The notes: a model not told the origin generated them from the sequence alone. Shown: positions 52,509-64,000, numbered from the stretch's first letter. The stretch: DNA of 64,000 nt from Monoplex corrugatus (GCA_030674185.1 CM060306.1:48043132-48107131), one strand, 5' to 3'. Numbers and translations are program-made.

Positions 52509-52518
52509 GTCACGTGAC
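52509..52518. promoter_or_regulatory. Candidate E-box GTCACGTGAC upstream of SIRT7
   Basis: A 10-bp palindrome matching the bHLH-zip (MYC/MITF/TFE) consensus, about 420 bp upstream of the SIRT7 start codon. Only sequence match; no TSS information. Confidence 0.3.
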
Positions 52519-52624
52519 TGACAGATTGGATTTGATCTTGGTCATGTCTTCTTCTTTTGTTCATCATCTAACTTATCAGGCCACATGTGATGATGAATGT
52601 GGATGACCCTCCTCGGGCTCATTT

Positions 52625-53000
52625 TTAGTTGAGAATCGATCCTGTTTGTATGCAGTATAAGTGGAGCATATACACGAATGCTGCGTGCAGCCCTGAACAA
52701 ATCCTGGAGAGAACATCCAACTAACAAAGAGTTATATGGTAAGATCCCACCAATCAGTAAATCAATACGTCCACAAAGACTGGCGGAGCAAAGAAGAACT
52801 GGTGGGGGATGTTCTACTGTGGAGACCCAGCCATGGCAAATAAAGACCAGGATGTCCAAAGAAGACCTTCATCGACCAACTGATGGATGATACGGGCTGT
52901 CAGTATGATGAACTACCTACTGCAATGTCTGACAGAAAAAGATGGAAGAAACGTGTCATGGATAGCCGATCAAGCTCGACATGATGATGATGATGATGTA
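52625..53000 (+). mobile_element. LINE 3' fragment, second family
   Basis: Encodes MLRAALNKSWREHPTNKELY then GKIPPISKSIRPQRLAEQR, a widespread LINE C-terminal signature (N-x-x-LYG-x-x-P-x-IS-x-x-I-x-x-R). After frame changes it ends with DELPTAMSDRKRWKKRVMDS and a (GAT)n tail at 52980-52998. Confidence 0.82.
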
Positions 53001-53525
53001 TGCAGGATATGGCACTGCTCAACAATCCTGAAGAGACATCAGTGGTCAAGTGCCATTCTCGTTCAGTGCAGATTACCATGAAGACATTTGCACAATATTG
53101 CATGGTACTTGGCTTATGAGAGAGCATCTGCAGGTCCAGAACTTCATATTTCTAAGTTTTCTGTAGAGGTTATCCTACCATTTGCTGATTGCCTGAACTT
53201 GATACCTGGGGAGCTAGGATTTTATGTGGCCTTAATGTCCCACCACATATGTGGGGTATTTTCTAAATGTGTCTTTCCCAAGTGCTACCCCATTCTAGGG
53301 GATAGGGGAAATGCTTCCAGATATTGAGGTTAGTTGCTTAACCGTTGCAAACCAAATGGTGGCGATCTTGTCAGAGTGAGAAGTACATTGGTGACACAGA
53401 GTTGCTCGAAGAAGGGATCGTCTTGGCAAAGAAAGGCGCCATAGATCTGTCTACACCCCCCCCCCCCCCCTCAATGCCTTGTGGGTAGTCATAGAAACGA
53501 CAAAGATTAGCGGATAATCCGTACA
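53001..53525. other. Intergenic, no gene seen
   Basis: An open frame at 53088-53327 has no recognisable domain. A C-run lies at 53455-53470. Confidence 0.45.
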
Positions 53526-53529
53526 AAAA

Positions 53530-54290
53530 CCGATGGAAGGCTATGGGAAATCACCAGCTTCCCAAGAAAATCATGCTTAAAGATATGAATAAAAGAAAAG
53601 TGAACAAAACGAATAGGGACTCGACTGGAGCACCATCTTCTGGTATGGAAAGTCATGTTAAGCAGGTGACACCAAACTACAATCAAACTACTACTATTAG
53701 ATTAAAATATATAAGAATTGCAGTATGGAATATTAGAATGAAGCTCCAGAAAGGAAAACTAGAAATGTCAAGATAGAAATGGAAAGACTGACCATCAATA
53801 TTTCAGAAATAGAAGAGGAGGAATGGAAGGGAGCAGGTGCAATAACATTGGGCAAGCATGAAATTATATGATCTGGAGGAGATACACATGAAAGAAGAAT
53901 AACGGACAATGACAAGTCAAAGTCTATCAAAGGATACTGAGCTATATCAGACCATGTCTTACAGTTAGATTGGAGGGCAAGCCATTTGATACCAATATCG
54001 TCAAAGTACGTCAAGCCATTTGATACCAACATCGTCCAAGCTATCAAGTTCCTAATCTTCATATCTTTATGATCAAACTGTGTGCCTATATGTATCATCA
54101 ATCGTTTTGCAGAAAGTGAAACGATTGAGGGAAACAGCCAAAGATCCATCATAAAGAACAAAATGATTAAGAGCCATCTCGATTCAGGCAAATATTGGTA
54201 CAGCCTTGAAAGTACTACTGCACAAGTTCTTGCAAAGTGGAACAGAAGATTTGGAGCTTTTACTGAGCTGGACATACTAGTTTCACTTAT
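53530..54290 (+). mobile_element. LINE 5' fragment with degraded endonuclease domain
   Basis: Read through frameshifts, the + strand gives RIAVWNIRMKLQKGKLE, EMERLTINISEIEEEEWKGA, LGKHEIIWSGGDTHER and KGYxAISDHVLQL, the N-terminal part of the apurinic-type endonuclease of LINEs. A 31-bp duplication (AAGCCATTTGATACCAA...) sits at about 53980-54040. The antisense open frame 53733-54380 is a shadow. Confidence 0.72.
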
Positions 54291-54663
54291 ATCTTCCGCT
54301 ACCAGTCGGTCAAGGAAACATATGTAATGCAAAGGAATGTGGTAGAGAGAGATTGAATGAGGAGAAAAACAGGAAGGCACAGAAGATAAGCGAAACTGAC
54401 AGAACAGTGAGTGTGGTGCGTGTGCGGGTAAATGAGAATGAGATTTTGAATGCTTTGTGGGGGATGGGGAAGGAGGGTAAGTACGAATTGTGAGATGACA
54501 AAGCTTCTAGAAGAGGACAAAAAGCGGTATTCAGAGGTATGTTTCTGGAATGGCAGTTTTGTGGGGCATCTGTGTAGAATATAAGTGTCGCTGGACACAT
54601 GGGTAATCATAAGTTTTTGTTTTGTTGCTTTGCTTTGCTTTGTTTTTTTGTTTTTTTCTGTAA

Positions 54664-54835
54664 ATGCATCAAGACCTCGCCACCATGTAAGCTTAAGTCC
54701 GCGTTATGCGCAGGTATACGGCTTATGCCATGATCATTTTGGAGCTTCCCAGTCACTTGGTATTCATGGTGTCAGTGTATATGGAGTTTATTTCGAGTAC
54801 AGATAGGCCGCCTTGAGAACCTGAAACTGAAACAT
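54664..54835 (-). mobile_element. SINE family B copy
   Basis: Clearest copy: GCATCAAGACCTCGCCACCA at the left, GCGTTATGCGCAGGTATACG, GGCTTATGCCATGATCATTT in the middle and CTTGAGAACCTGAAACTGAA at the right, all on the + strand, so the element reads on the - strand. Confidence 0.7.
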
Positions 54836-56058
54836 GTGCGGTCTGCGCTTGAATAGGAGTTGCCATGATGTACCGCCGGTGCCAGCCATTGTCGATCGTG
54901 CAGTATTATACTAAACAAGCGCACCCTTTGCATCCAGGAAGTTGACGAACAAGGGGGCATAAGCCTAATTCACTGAGTAGAGAGAAGAAAGTCGTGTAGA
55001 CTGATCTTCGTTTGAAGAGAGAAAGCAACAAGCTTTTACCATCGTCTAGAATATGGTGTAATTTTTAGAACTAAAACTTGAGGGGATGTGAAGATAATTT
55101 ATTAAATACCACCACTATCAAAAATTTGAACCAATGCGTAAAATCCTGATTGTGTAAAAAGAAATATATGCATGATTTGCCTAATTCATGTTATACATGA
55201 TGTTTCTGCTCAGGCAGACCAACTTTATTGCATGAGACTTACATAACACAAGCGTAATATATAGTCTACATATATAATACGTACATACATATATATATAT
55301 GTAATTATATATATGTGTGTGTGTGTGTGTGTGTATTAATACATATAAATATATACCACTAAGGATTCCCCAACAAGAATATCCATCTTGTCTTTAACCG
55401 AGAATGAACAGATGTTGACTTTCAGTTGAAAGGATTAGGTTTGATCCTACCTGGTGGGCGGGCCTAAACCATTAGAGATTTTTGAAATAATAAGAATAGT
55501 ATTTGTATAATGCAAATAGCCAATGTCAAAACATGCATGCTGCATTTTTGCATAGTTAGAGATAACAGAAGAAAAACCTAACGAAAGGGGGCCAGTTGGG
55601 TACAACTATTTTATGTAGTATAAACATAGGTCTGTGTATCAAGATTGGCAACAGGTGATAACATTAAATAAGAATAGTATCATTAGTCACGGTGACTAGA
55701 TGCAACGGAAAATGCATACAGTTTTTGATACAATGATAGATACAAATCTTTCATAACAGAGTAAGAACGTGATTTTTGATGGGACTAGGCAAAAAAGAAA
55801 GTGCCCGTCTCAAAAGTGCAAGAAGAGTTCTCGTATCGTAAATTGTTCCTGAATATCAGGCTCAGCTTCACCATAAAAGACAACAACAGGAAATCTGCAG
55901 CAGTTTCAGAAAGACAAAACAGAAAAATGCTGAAGTTTCATCATCTGTATTATTTATAGATTATTAAACATTTGTGCAGACATACTTTTTCAAGCAGCTA
56001 TGACTTTTTGTGGGGGAAGGCAATGAGGAGGGAGTGTGTGTGGATGTGTGTGTGTGTG

Positions 56059-56115
<57 letters not shown>

Positions 56116-56525
56116 TTTTGGTGGTTTGTTTTCAGTAAAACAAGAATCTGTGACCTGCTGTCTATTAACCAACAGATAATATAAGACAACAAAAATATGA
56201 TTACACAGAAATCTCTCTCTCTCTCTCTTCTCTCTCTCCCCCCTCTCTCTCTGTTTCTCAGTTCCTTGTGGGGTGGGGGTGGGTGCTAAAGAAAATATTC
56301 AGAACATGGCCTTAGTATTTATCATATGTATTGCAGAGATAACAAAAAGTGCTACACAGTGTCGGTGGTCCAGTTATAGTACTAGCCTGGCACCAGAGAA
56401 ATACCACAAATTTCTCCAGTTGGCACACAGTCTGCCTTGTTATCTGGGCTGGAGGGAGTGGCTACTTGCACATTCGCATAACCATCCAGACAGTTGGTTG
56501 GAGGTTGTTCAAGAAGAATTCTCTG
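54836..56525. other. Intergenic sequence between SIRT7 and METTL23
   Basis: (AT)n/(GT)n at 55285-55334, (GT)n at 56047-56111, (CT)n at 56213-56252. No gene seen; any promoter or 5' UTR exon of METTL23 in this region cannot be located. Confidence 0.5.
56047..56111. repeat. (GT)n microsatellite
   Basis: About 65 bp of GT with a single interruption. Confidence 0.95.
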
Positions 56526-56529
56526 CACT

Positions 56530-56780
56530 CGGAAGACTCCATAAGCTTGCAATCCAAATCTGCCAGCAGTTATCTGACAGACTTCCCAAGCCTGCGCAAA
56601 ACCCTATGCGCTGACGAGGTCATGAAATGGGGAAAGGGGAAGAGGGACATGAAGCTGACACCACCAGAATGATGGAAACATTAAGCTGGGCAGTGAGCAG
56701 GCTAGTTTTTAATGTTGCAGGCTGGGGTTGAACTCGAGATGTCAGACCTCGAGTCCACGGCTCTTCCAACCAGCCCATGT
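56530..56780 (-). mobile_element. SINE family A copy
   Basis: Contains CCTGCGCAAAACCCTATGCG, ACACCAGAATGATGGAAAC-type, TTTTTAATGTTGCAGGCTGG and TTGAACTCGAGATGTCAGAC, as in the copy at 8240-8557, in the same orientation. Confidence 0.75.
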
Positions 56781-56789
56781 AAAACTTAA

Positions 56790-57875
56790 CAGTTGCTTCA
56801 CTTTCACTATAAATGCCAGGTAGAGAGACTTGTTCTACTTATCTGCCGTTCTCTTTTGGTGTGACTACTAAGTTGGCACCCCCAACATGCATGAAAGTTG
56901 TCTGTACAGATGTTCTTGACTTGATGAAGAAGGTTTCTGATTGCTCTCTGTCATCCTATTTTTGTGTATCTGAGATACTGCTCTCATAAACTTGAATGAT
57001 AGAACAAATCCTGTATGAAGGACAAGAATTGTAAAGTTGTGTATCATCTGCAGATGACCAACTGGAGATGAATGACCTTTGATTAACAAAGAAAGGGGTT
57101 TTGTATCTATTATTATATGACTTTGCTGAGTCAAGGACTGAGCTTCATGGAACACCTAAGTCAACACATTCTGAATAATGGTCTTGACAAAAACGGTTTG
57201 TTTCCTGTCATTGAATAAGATCTGAACCATGCAAGTGCTGAACCTGAAATACCCTAAAGATTTTCTAACCCATACAGAAGAATGCCTTGGTCTAAAGTAA
57301 ATACATCTGACAAGTTAAGGAGAGTCAAAACAAACATTACCTTTATCTAAAGTAAGCAGAAAATCACTTGCTATCTTTTAGATTGCAAATGGTATGGTCA
57401 GTAATGTCTGATGTTGCTAAAGATATAGTAGTGATAGAATGGACAATTTTTCATGATCAGAAACCTTCAGAAGATTGTTTACAACCTTTGTGTATGTGTT
57501 CAATAAAAGTCTTATGTACTTTCTCTTAGGATTGATAAATGTGTACATGTATAAAGTGCAGTATTGGCTCTAGGGAAATTAGCTATGCGGAAGCAGTTCC
57601 ATGTAATTTAGACTCATTTTGTGTATGTTTTAGTGTCCTTAGTTATGTTTACATTTGTATTCAGGTGTGTTTTTTAAGTCCCCTAGCTGAGCGATTAATT
57701 AGACGGAGTGGTCAATGCCAGGTGCATCTTCTTAGATTTATGTCATGTGCGCAAATTCCTTGATATGTGTACTTAATTTTTTTCCCCTCTCTGTTGAATT
57801 ATTGTGTATGTTATGAAATGGTTATAGCCCTGATGTGGCTCTGTGCAGTCGGCTGGGCTTTAAAAAAAAATAATA
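56790..57875. other. Intergenic, no gene seen
   Basis: AT-rich with no coding or RNA signal recognised. Confidence 0.5.
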
Positions 57876-57879
57876 ACAA

Positions 57880-58145
57880 TGCGGCCCAGCTGATTCATCT
57901 GATAGAGCCATGGACTCAATATTTTATGTGTCAAGTTAGTTCCAGCTCACAACACAAAAGCTGGCCTGCTCACTACCGACCTTAATGTTCCAACCATTCT
58001 GGTGCTGTCATTGTTTTATGGGACCTGTTTATTTCCCTTCCCACACTATTTCAAGACCTTGCCAAATTGTAAAGCTTAGAGTTTGGAGCAATTCACGGAA
58101 TCTGCCAGATATTTGTTGGCAGATTTCGGTTGAGCGCATGTGGGT
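57880..58145 (+). mobile_element. SINE family A copy
   Basis: Head GCGGCCCAGCTGATTCATCT and GATAGAGCCATGGACTCAAT, later CCAGCTCACAACACAAAAGC and CATTCTGGTGCTGTCATTG. A tail matching GGAATCTGCCAGATATTTG is included. Confidence 0.75.
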
Positions 58146-58184
58146 TGTTTTTTTTCTGAGTGTGATGAATCCCAGTTGAGTTGC

Positions 58185-58340
58185 AATTTCAGTTTAAGTT
58201 TCTTAAGATCACTCTCTTTGCTTGGATTAAATTCCATATACACTGATGCGACAGATACCATGAGATGGATAACATCCAAAATGATCATGGCATACGTGTG
58301 TGTAAGTTCTATACACTGACAAGGTCTTGAGTAAATTCCA
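58185..58340 (+). mobile_element. SINE family B copy
   Basis: TTTCAGTTTAAGTTTCTTAA, then TAAATTCCATATACACTGAT, CAGATACCATGAGATGGAT and ATGATCATGGCATACG. Ends near AAGGTCTTGAG. Confidence 0.7.
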
Positions 58341-58437
58341 AGTAAGAAATAAACATATTGACATTGATAATTATTGTCTCATGTATACAGTTGTTAGGAA
58401 TATTACCTTGACATTCAGGTAGTTATGGTTTCTTTGT

Positions 58438-61400
58438 TTGATTATTTGTATTTGGATGTCAGCAGATGGAGACATGGAAGTCAAACAATCAACAGAAATG
58501 AAACAAAAATTTACTTCAGTGAAGGAGTTCACTTTTGTGGACGTTAATAAAGACTCAACTCTGCACGTAAACATTCCTGAGGTAATTTACTTGAGGTACA
58601 CTTTTGCACAGACTTATGTTTAAAATCAGAGCCCAGACTTTGTCTGCATGTGCTGCTTTAGTTGGATTAATGAAGTTTATGTTGTAACTGTTGCAAAGTT
58701 TAATATTGTCTACTTACTGCTCATCATCCCATTGACATTAGGGCAGAAATGTGGGTTCTCCACTCTCTCTGTTCTAGACTAGCCTGTTATCTTCCAATAA
58801 CTCTGTCATCGCATCATACACATTAGTGTTTATTTCTTCTGTTGCGGTTTCTGTAGCAACACAACATTTTTTTTCCTTCTGGGACAGGGTCGTCAGCTCT
58901 GTGCCCAACTCCAGAAAAAACAAAGTTTGATATTGGTATGTTTTAAATGAACTTGCTGAAGTCTGTGTTAAAACCAAATGGAAATGCATATACTTTCAAG
59001 CAAAGAAAGATTTTACCAGCAGTTCCATTATATCTCCTCTTTCTGTGAGGAAAGAGTTATTAATATCTAGGTCTTGGTTAAATACATCAGAGCCTGGAAT
59101 TCGTCGCGGAAACGAGGATTTCCGCGGAAATCAAAATCGAAAATCGCGCAAAAAAATATTTTTCGTGTTAAAAAAAAATCGACGACCAAACTTATGTATG
59201 ATGGATGGATCCTGATCTTGTGCCCAATGTTTATTAAATACTCTTTTGACTGATATTCATTGTGATTTTCAGTGTGTTAGATGCCTTTAAATTTGTCTCC
59301 AAAATGCCTCAGAATGCACAGATTTTAGTCTTGATTTAAAAATTTTCCGGGGTAGCATGCCCCCGGACCCCCCTACAAGTTTCCTCTTTTTTTTTTCTTA
59401 GCAATTCCAGGCTCTGATACATATTAGAGAAGATAATAACCCTTTTATTTTTAGTCATTGGCAATCTATTGCAAATAAGTGTGACTCCTTTCTTGCATCT
59501 TCTCTAGATATATAACATGCTGCACTGGAAAGCAGTTTGTGTGTGCATGTGCATGTGTGCACATGCATGCCAACTTTCCAATATTTTCTGTGTGTTTATA
59601 AACTTTTCTTTATCTATAGTACATTAGTAGTTTGATTTTTTTTTTCTATATTTACATGTATACAGAGTCTGTTCTGGCATTTTCCAGGTAGCAGATCCAG
59701 ACTATGGTATGTACACTTGGCCTTGTGCTCCTGTACTTGCTCAGTACGTGTGGCACCATCGACATTTAGTAATGGGAAGAGTTGTTCTTGAGGTAAAGAA
59801 AAAAAGTGTGTTTGTGTATTTGTGATAAGATTGATCCTGGAGGCATGTTCTTTTGCAGATGTTGATGGGAAGGAATCTTCAACCCTGATTTCTGCTTCCA
59901 CTGGTCCGCCATCTGTTGAATAGCAGCTCTTCTGTTGTTCAAATGAGATTGTGCCTTATGTGCACTGCTGCCCCCTACATACCCTGTTGCTGGCAATGTC
60001 TTTTCAGTTGGTGGTGTTGATGCCACAGCTGATGGTGGCCTTCCGAGTATCCCTGCATCATTGTGTCCTGCCTCTTCACTGTATACTGGCTTCAGCTCTC
60101 TGTACAACAGCATCTTTGGGATGCAGTTATCTTCCATAGAGCATATCCTGTCCAACAAAGCTGGCGTTTGATGAGAAGACACTCCTTACTTAGCAAGCTG
60201 TAGGCTTACTTTTTCAAAACTGGAAGGTTGGAAACTCTTCATTTTGCCAAGTGCTGCTGCAGATCTTGGTAGAATAATTCAAGCTCTTAAATATGCCATC
60301 TGTAAGTAGTCTAGGTTTCATAGCAGTACAACAGGGTGCTTAGTACACAGCAGTCTTTATGGCTTTGTATACATATCCAGTACAACATATAAAGCATGAA
60401 ACCCTGTACAGGTGTTCATATTTAGAAATATGTACTGTGAGATGACAGTAAAATTGAAAAAGTGGTTATGGCAAAATAATTCTAAGAAGATTACACTGGA
60501 AAAGGATGATCACTGGATTTGGATCAGGAAAGCCTGCTGGCACTGGATCCTGAGTGATTTGTTGTTCAGTAATTGACCCAGTGTTTTATGGACACACTGT
60601 CAGTACTCTTGCTATCTCTACTTGTTTATTTTGTGTAATATTTGGGGTTGTACAGTATATGTCATTGTGTATACAAGTGCCCAGCAAGAGAATGCCCATT
60701 GGAATTATTCACAAATGGTTTAAAAAGCATAAAGTACTGAAGCAAGCAGTCTTTGATATTGCAGTGAAAGATTTCCCTGTTTACTTAAAAAAATTAGTGT
60801 AGTTTGACTCTGTTGTGTGTGTGTGTATGTGTGTGTGCGTAAGCACACAAATGTCCATTAGTCGGTCAATTTGAGCACCATGCTAAGGAGGATGTTCCTT
60901 TACATTCCATCATTGATGTCAGTGCAGATGGAACTTATTCCAAGGGTGGAAACCTTATCTTAAGAAACTGAAACTGAAACTGTGTGTATATGTGTGTGTG
61001 CGCGCGCGCATGTGTGTATGTATGTGTGTGTGTTTTATTGCTTGCTCGTCAAGTAGATAAATTCATGGCAGTATATACCACACTAACAGACCTGAATGAA
61101 CTCTTTAGTATTTGAACTGATTTGATAAAAATTAATGCTGTCTAGCACTTTCAGATTACAATGACAGTGTGACAGCCACGTTTGTATTCTAGTGCCAGCA
61201 TGGAACATGAACTGGCAGTAAACACATATTTTAGTGGGTTCATGGCTTATCTGATAGAACTATGGACTCAAAGACCTGTTATCTCAATTTCCCCAGATTC
61301 CAGCTCACAACTATAAAGACTGGCCTCTTTGCTACCTTGGTGCCAGTAGTATTTGATAGGTTCCCTTCCCACATCACCATTTCCTTTTCAAAATTTTGCT

Positions 61401-62461
61401 ATTACATAGTTTTGCGCAGGCTCAAAGAGTCTTTTTACCTCTAGCAGATGTGGTTGTAGCACATATGGAACTGTCCAGGAACTTGACTCCTCCTTGAATA
61501 AATTTTAAAAAAACTGCATATAAAGTGCAGCCGTGTCATGTGTTACTTGTAAATTGGGAGTTACTTTTGTATGTGTTGTTACTTGTAAATTGGGAGTTAC
61601 TTTTGTATGTGTTTTTGTTACGTTTTTTTCAGGCCTGAGGTTTCCCCAATTTTCAGTGTCATGTATGCTAGCCATTGAAATGTCAATGATACGAGAATAT
61701 TCTGTGCATCATGTATGGCTGGTTTGAACATCAAAAGCCATTAAATTTTAATTACTGGCTTGTTCTGGCCATCTTGAATATTAAAGGAATAGTATGTATG
61801 TTGCAGATAGGCAGTGGGACGGCTCTGTGTGGTGTGGTGGCTGCTAAATGTGGGGCTAAAGTTGTTCTTAGTGACAATGCACTCCTTCCAGACTGTCTCC
61901 ACAATTGTCATGAGAGTTGTCTTGCCAATGACCTTACAGATGTGACAATCATTCCCTTGACATGGGGTCTGGTAACTCCTGATCTTCTCCAGCTTCCTGC
62001 TGTCGACATAATTCTGGGATCTGATTGTTTTTATGACACAAAAGGTGAGACAGCTGTTGAAAGTGAATGTATTATGTATTTGTGTACTTTTTATGTGTGT
62101 GTGTGAGGGTAGAGTGGGTGTATTTCAGTCACACTCGTTTTAAATCCACAACATAACATTTTAAGATAATGACAAGAGAGCCTTTGTAATTTCACACTCA
62201 ACTTTAGAGCTTGTGTTTTACTTCAGAAATGACCACTATCAAATCTAGTCATTCTCCAGTATTAGTTTTATTCAGTATCCAAGATGAGTCCTGTGGATGG
62301 TGTAAGTATTTTGTAGTTATTTTTCCTCTTCTTGTAGGGGTTTTACACTAACAACCCTGCCTATATTTTGTCACAGATTTTGAAGATGTGCTGGTTACTG
62401 TATCCTTTTTGCTAAAGCGCAATCCTAATGGTCAGTTTTGGTGCACATACCAAAAACGAAG
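58438..62461 (+). CDS. METTL23: METTL23-type methyltransferase, first four recognised coding exons; 3' end outside the window
   Basis: Exons 58438(or 58456)-58581, 59688-59792, 61807-62044 and 62377-62461 join with phases 0, 0 and 1 and end in phase 2. The protein reads KEFTFVDVNKDSTLHVNIPE, then DPDYGMYTWPCAPVLAQYVW (METTL23: YGMYVWPCAVVLAQYLW), MGRVVLE-IGSGTALCGVVAAKCGAK (SAM-binding motif I, ExGxGT), VVLSDNALLPDCL, DIILGSDCFYD and DFEDVLVTVSFLLKRNP. Family knowledge: a seven-beta-strand SAM-dependent enzyme reported to methylate histone H3 arginine 17. The C-terminal exon (a segment like SADWSLEALLYKW in vertebrates) was not found before 64000. The start codon is uncertain: Met at 58438, 58456 or further upstream by splicing. 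Confidence 0.9.
58456..58581 (+). CDS. METTL23: METTL23 exon A (N-terminus)
   Basis: MSADGDMEVKQSTEMKQKFT followed by KEFTF...HVNIPE, ending CCT GAG followed by GTAATT (phase 0). The Met at 58456 is preferred because the codons before it (MIICIW) look intronic or 5' UTR; ATTTGGATGTCAGCAG just upstream could also be an acceptor. Confidence 0.75.
59088..59416. mobile_element. Small TIR transposon (329 bp) with ATACAT target duplication
   Basis: Begins CAGAGCCTGGAATT and ends AATTCCAGGCTCTG, a 14-bp perfect inverted repeat. Flanked by ATACAT on both sides (59082-59087 and 59417-59422). Inside is CCGGGGTAGCATGCCCCCGG, an inverted-repeat-containing GC island. No coding capacity. Superfamily not assigned; a 6-bp duplication is unusual. 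In METTL23 intron A. Confidence 0.75.
59688..59792 (+). CDS. METTL23: METTL23 exon B
   Basis: 105 nt, phase 0 to phase 0, between TTTTCCAG and GTAAAG. Encodes ADPDYGMYTWPCAPVLAQYV and HRHLVMGRVVLE, entering motif I. Confidence 0.93.
59840..60380 (-). mobile_element. Degraded LINE C-terminal remnant in a METTL23 intron
   Basis: On the - strand, LLDRICSMEDNCIPKMLLYR and then ELKP match the LINE signature G-H-V-x-R-M-x-D-x-R-I-P-K-x-LLYGEL. Upstream (60240-60380) is a scrap like YKAIKTAVY and CCYETxT. Stops and frame changes make it inactive. Confidence 0.55.
60880..60985 (-). mobile_element. SINE family B, partial copy
   Basis: CATTGATGTCAGTGCAGATG, GAACTTATTCCAAGGGTGGA and TTAAGAAACTGAAACTGAAA, the 5' end of family B read inversely. 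Confidence 0.6.
61240..61505 (+). mobile_element. SINE family A copy
   Basis: CATGGCTTATCTGATAGAAC and TATGGACTCAAAGACCTG, CCAGCTCACAACTATAAAGA, later TTTTGCGCAGGCTCAAAGAG and CATATGGAACTGTCC. Lies in the intron before METTL23 exon C. Confidence 0.75.
61535..61612. repeat. 36-bp tandem duplication
   Basis: GTTACTTGTAAATTGGGAGT to TACTTTTGTATGTGT twice in tandem. Confidence 0.93.
61807..62044 (+). CDS. METTL23: METTL23 exon C
   Basis: 238 nt, phase 0 to phase 1, between TTGCAG and GTGAGA. Encodes the SAM-binding core IGSGTALCGVVAAKCGAKVV, LTWGLVTPDLLQLPAVDIIL and GSDCFYDTK. Confidence 0.95.
62377..62461 (+). CDS. METTL23: METTL23 exon D
   Basis: 85 nt, phase 1 to phase 2, between GTCACAG and GTAGGT. 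Encodes DFEDVLVTVSFLLKRNPNGQ and FWCTYQKR. The next exon is expected to begin in phase 2 beyond the window. Confidence 0.92.
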
Positions 62462-62469
62462 GTAGGTAT

Positions 62470-62895
62470 GTACAGTGGGGTATCAGATTTGTACCCTAAT
62501 TGTCTATAATGTAATTCCTTATTTTTTGTATGTACTATTGCAATTCAACATAACTGCTCCAGAATGCTCAAAGGAAATTAAACAATAGACAGTGGTCAGC
62601 CAGTGCCTAACAGCTGTCTATGAGAATGAAATAAAACTCCTGACTGTTTGCATTTAGCTCTTGCTGTTGATGTTGTGCCAGTATGTTGCAATCACAGACC
62701 ATGGAAAATTTGACTGGAATAGTGATTTCATGAATGGTGTTTGTGAACAGTGAATTTGACTCACTTTGTTTCCATTCATTGATTATTGTTCTCATCTAAC
62801 TTTAAGCATTTTCAGATCCAGTCCATTTTTGTTTTAACACATGAAGACACTGTAATGTGTACTATAGGCAAATAACAGGTAAGATAGGTACATAA
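62470..62895. other. METTL23 intron D, first part
   Basis: No further METTL23 exon recognised and nothing else seen. Confidence 0.5.
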
Positions 62896-63149
<254 letters not shown>

Positions 63150-64000
63150 AGGTAATATAATTCATAACACTGTTACATACAGTGTTATACATGCATATAT
63201 GTATTATCTAGCTATTCGCAACTACTAGTTTGTAAAATGTGGACTTTGTCAGTTTGTGCCTGTTTTCTTTCTGAATTTGCATATATCAGATTTTAGTCCA
63301 CTTTTGCATGATTTTCCGAAGATGACATGAGTCATATGTTGAGTCATTTTCTGTTGGTTTTATTCAGTTTGCTAACAGCTTCAGCTGTACATTTTATAGT
63401 GCTTTGCAGTCGCATTTGAGGCCAGTCTCATTAAGACTACCGCTCTTTCTCATGTGCATATGCACATGCACACACACACACACATAGGGGCAGCATGGCT
63501 TTACATTGTAAAATATTTGGATTTTGTTTGGGGGGGGGGGGGGGTGTGCTTCCATGTGTGTGTGTGTGTGTTTTGTGTTGTAATCATATTTGGTGTGTAT
63601 GTGTGTTTTAAAGGCTATTTTTGCAAGGGAAATCACCGTTTTCTGTTTTGTTCATGCATTAGGATTTGCTTTTGTCTGGAAGGTATTGTGATATGAACTC
63701 AAAAGTTTTGTGGGGTCTGGCTGTTCCAGTGCAACAAGATCCATACAGTTCTTCCTGATGAAATGGGGCCTTGCCGCTTTAGAGATCCCAGTGAGCTCCT
63801 TTTATATGCAGAATGACAGGGACTTCACGAGTCCAGGCATGGACAGCATCCATATGTTTATTATCACACTGGATACACATAACAGCTAGCACTGTAGCAG
63901 CAAAAAGGGGCCAGGATTGTTGGTAGTCCTGATAAAGATGTACTAACTCCATGATCATCACAATGAAACTGGACACAATTTAAGCCTTCTTGCAACCTGT
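63150..64000. other. METTL23 intron to window end
   Basis: (CA)n at 63470-63484, a G-run at 63528-63545, and a TG run at 63556-63575. A short + strand open stretch near 63740-63810 has no acceptor that fits phase 2 and no METTL23 similarity. Confidence 0.45.

Noticed and set aside
53733..54380. 215-codon - strand open frame
   Set aside because: It is the antisense shadow of a LINE endonuclease fragment read on the + strand.
63740..63820. Candidate last exon of METTL23
   Set aside because: No phase 2 acceptor and no similarity to the expected C-terminal segment.

Overview
The window is metazoan nuclear DNA: split genes with GT-AG introns, animal gene families, long microsatellites, tRNA-headed SINEs, LINEs, a DIRS-type retrotransposon and TTAA-flanked piggyBac relics. 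The repeat content and the long repeat-filled introns suggest a mollusc, most likely a gastropod. That placement is an inference; no rRNA or mitochondrial marker is present.

Three protein-coding genes can be supported. (1) On the + strand at 133-5240, a four-exon gene encodes a small type I membrane receptor: signal peptide, one 8-cysteine TNF-receptor-like module, Ser/Thr-rich stalk, one transmembrane helix and a short tail with a TRAF-type PVEE motif. All its introns are phase 1, and its last exon may carry a reading-frame break. (2) On the - strand from 52087 down to 21693, a sirtuin of the SIRT7 type is spread over ten recognised coding exons (about 30 kb). Its catalytic core is intact, but one terminal exon gives it an unusually long C-terminus of about 510 residues. 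(3) On the + strand from about 58438, the first four recognised coding exons of a METTL23-type arginine methyltransferase run off the right edge. SIRT7 and METTL23 are head to head, about 6 kb apart.

Layout. 0-5.5 kb: receptor gene, with a TTA-flanked MITE carrying a 39-bp minisatellite, a (GAA)n block and LINE pieces in its introns. 5.5-9.3 kb: intergenic, with a 56-bp tandem array, two tRNA-headed SINEs and a foldback. 9.35-14.8 kb: a - strand DIRS retrotransposon (gag, RT-RNase H, tyrosine recombinase) with inverted terminal repeats and several frameshifts. 14.8-21.6 kb: SINEs, CA/TG microsatellites and diverged tandem repeats. 21.7-52.1 kb: SIRT7, whose introns hold two piggyBac relics, a 3.9-kb satellite, a MITE nested in a SINE, four LINE fragments and a roughly 100-nt (TG)n tract abutting a splice acceptor. 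52.1-58.4 kb: LINE and SINE debris. 58.4-64 kb: METTL23 with a small TIR element, a LINE remnant, SINEs and AT microsatellites.

The three genes show no pathway link from sequence alone. Two of them, SIRT7 and METTL23, belong to chromatin-modifying families.
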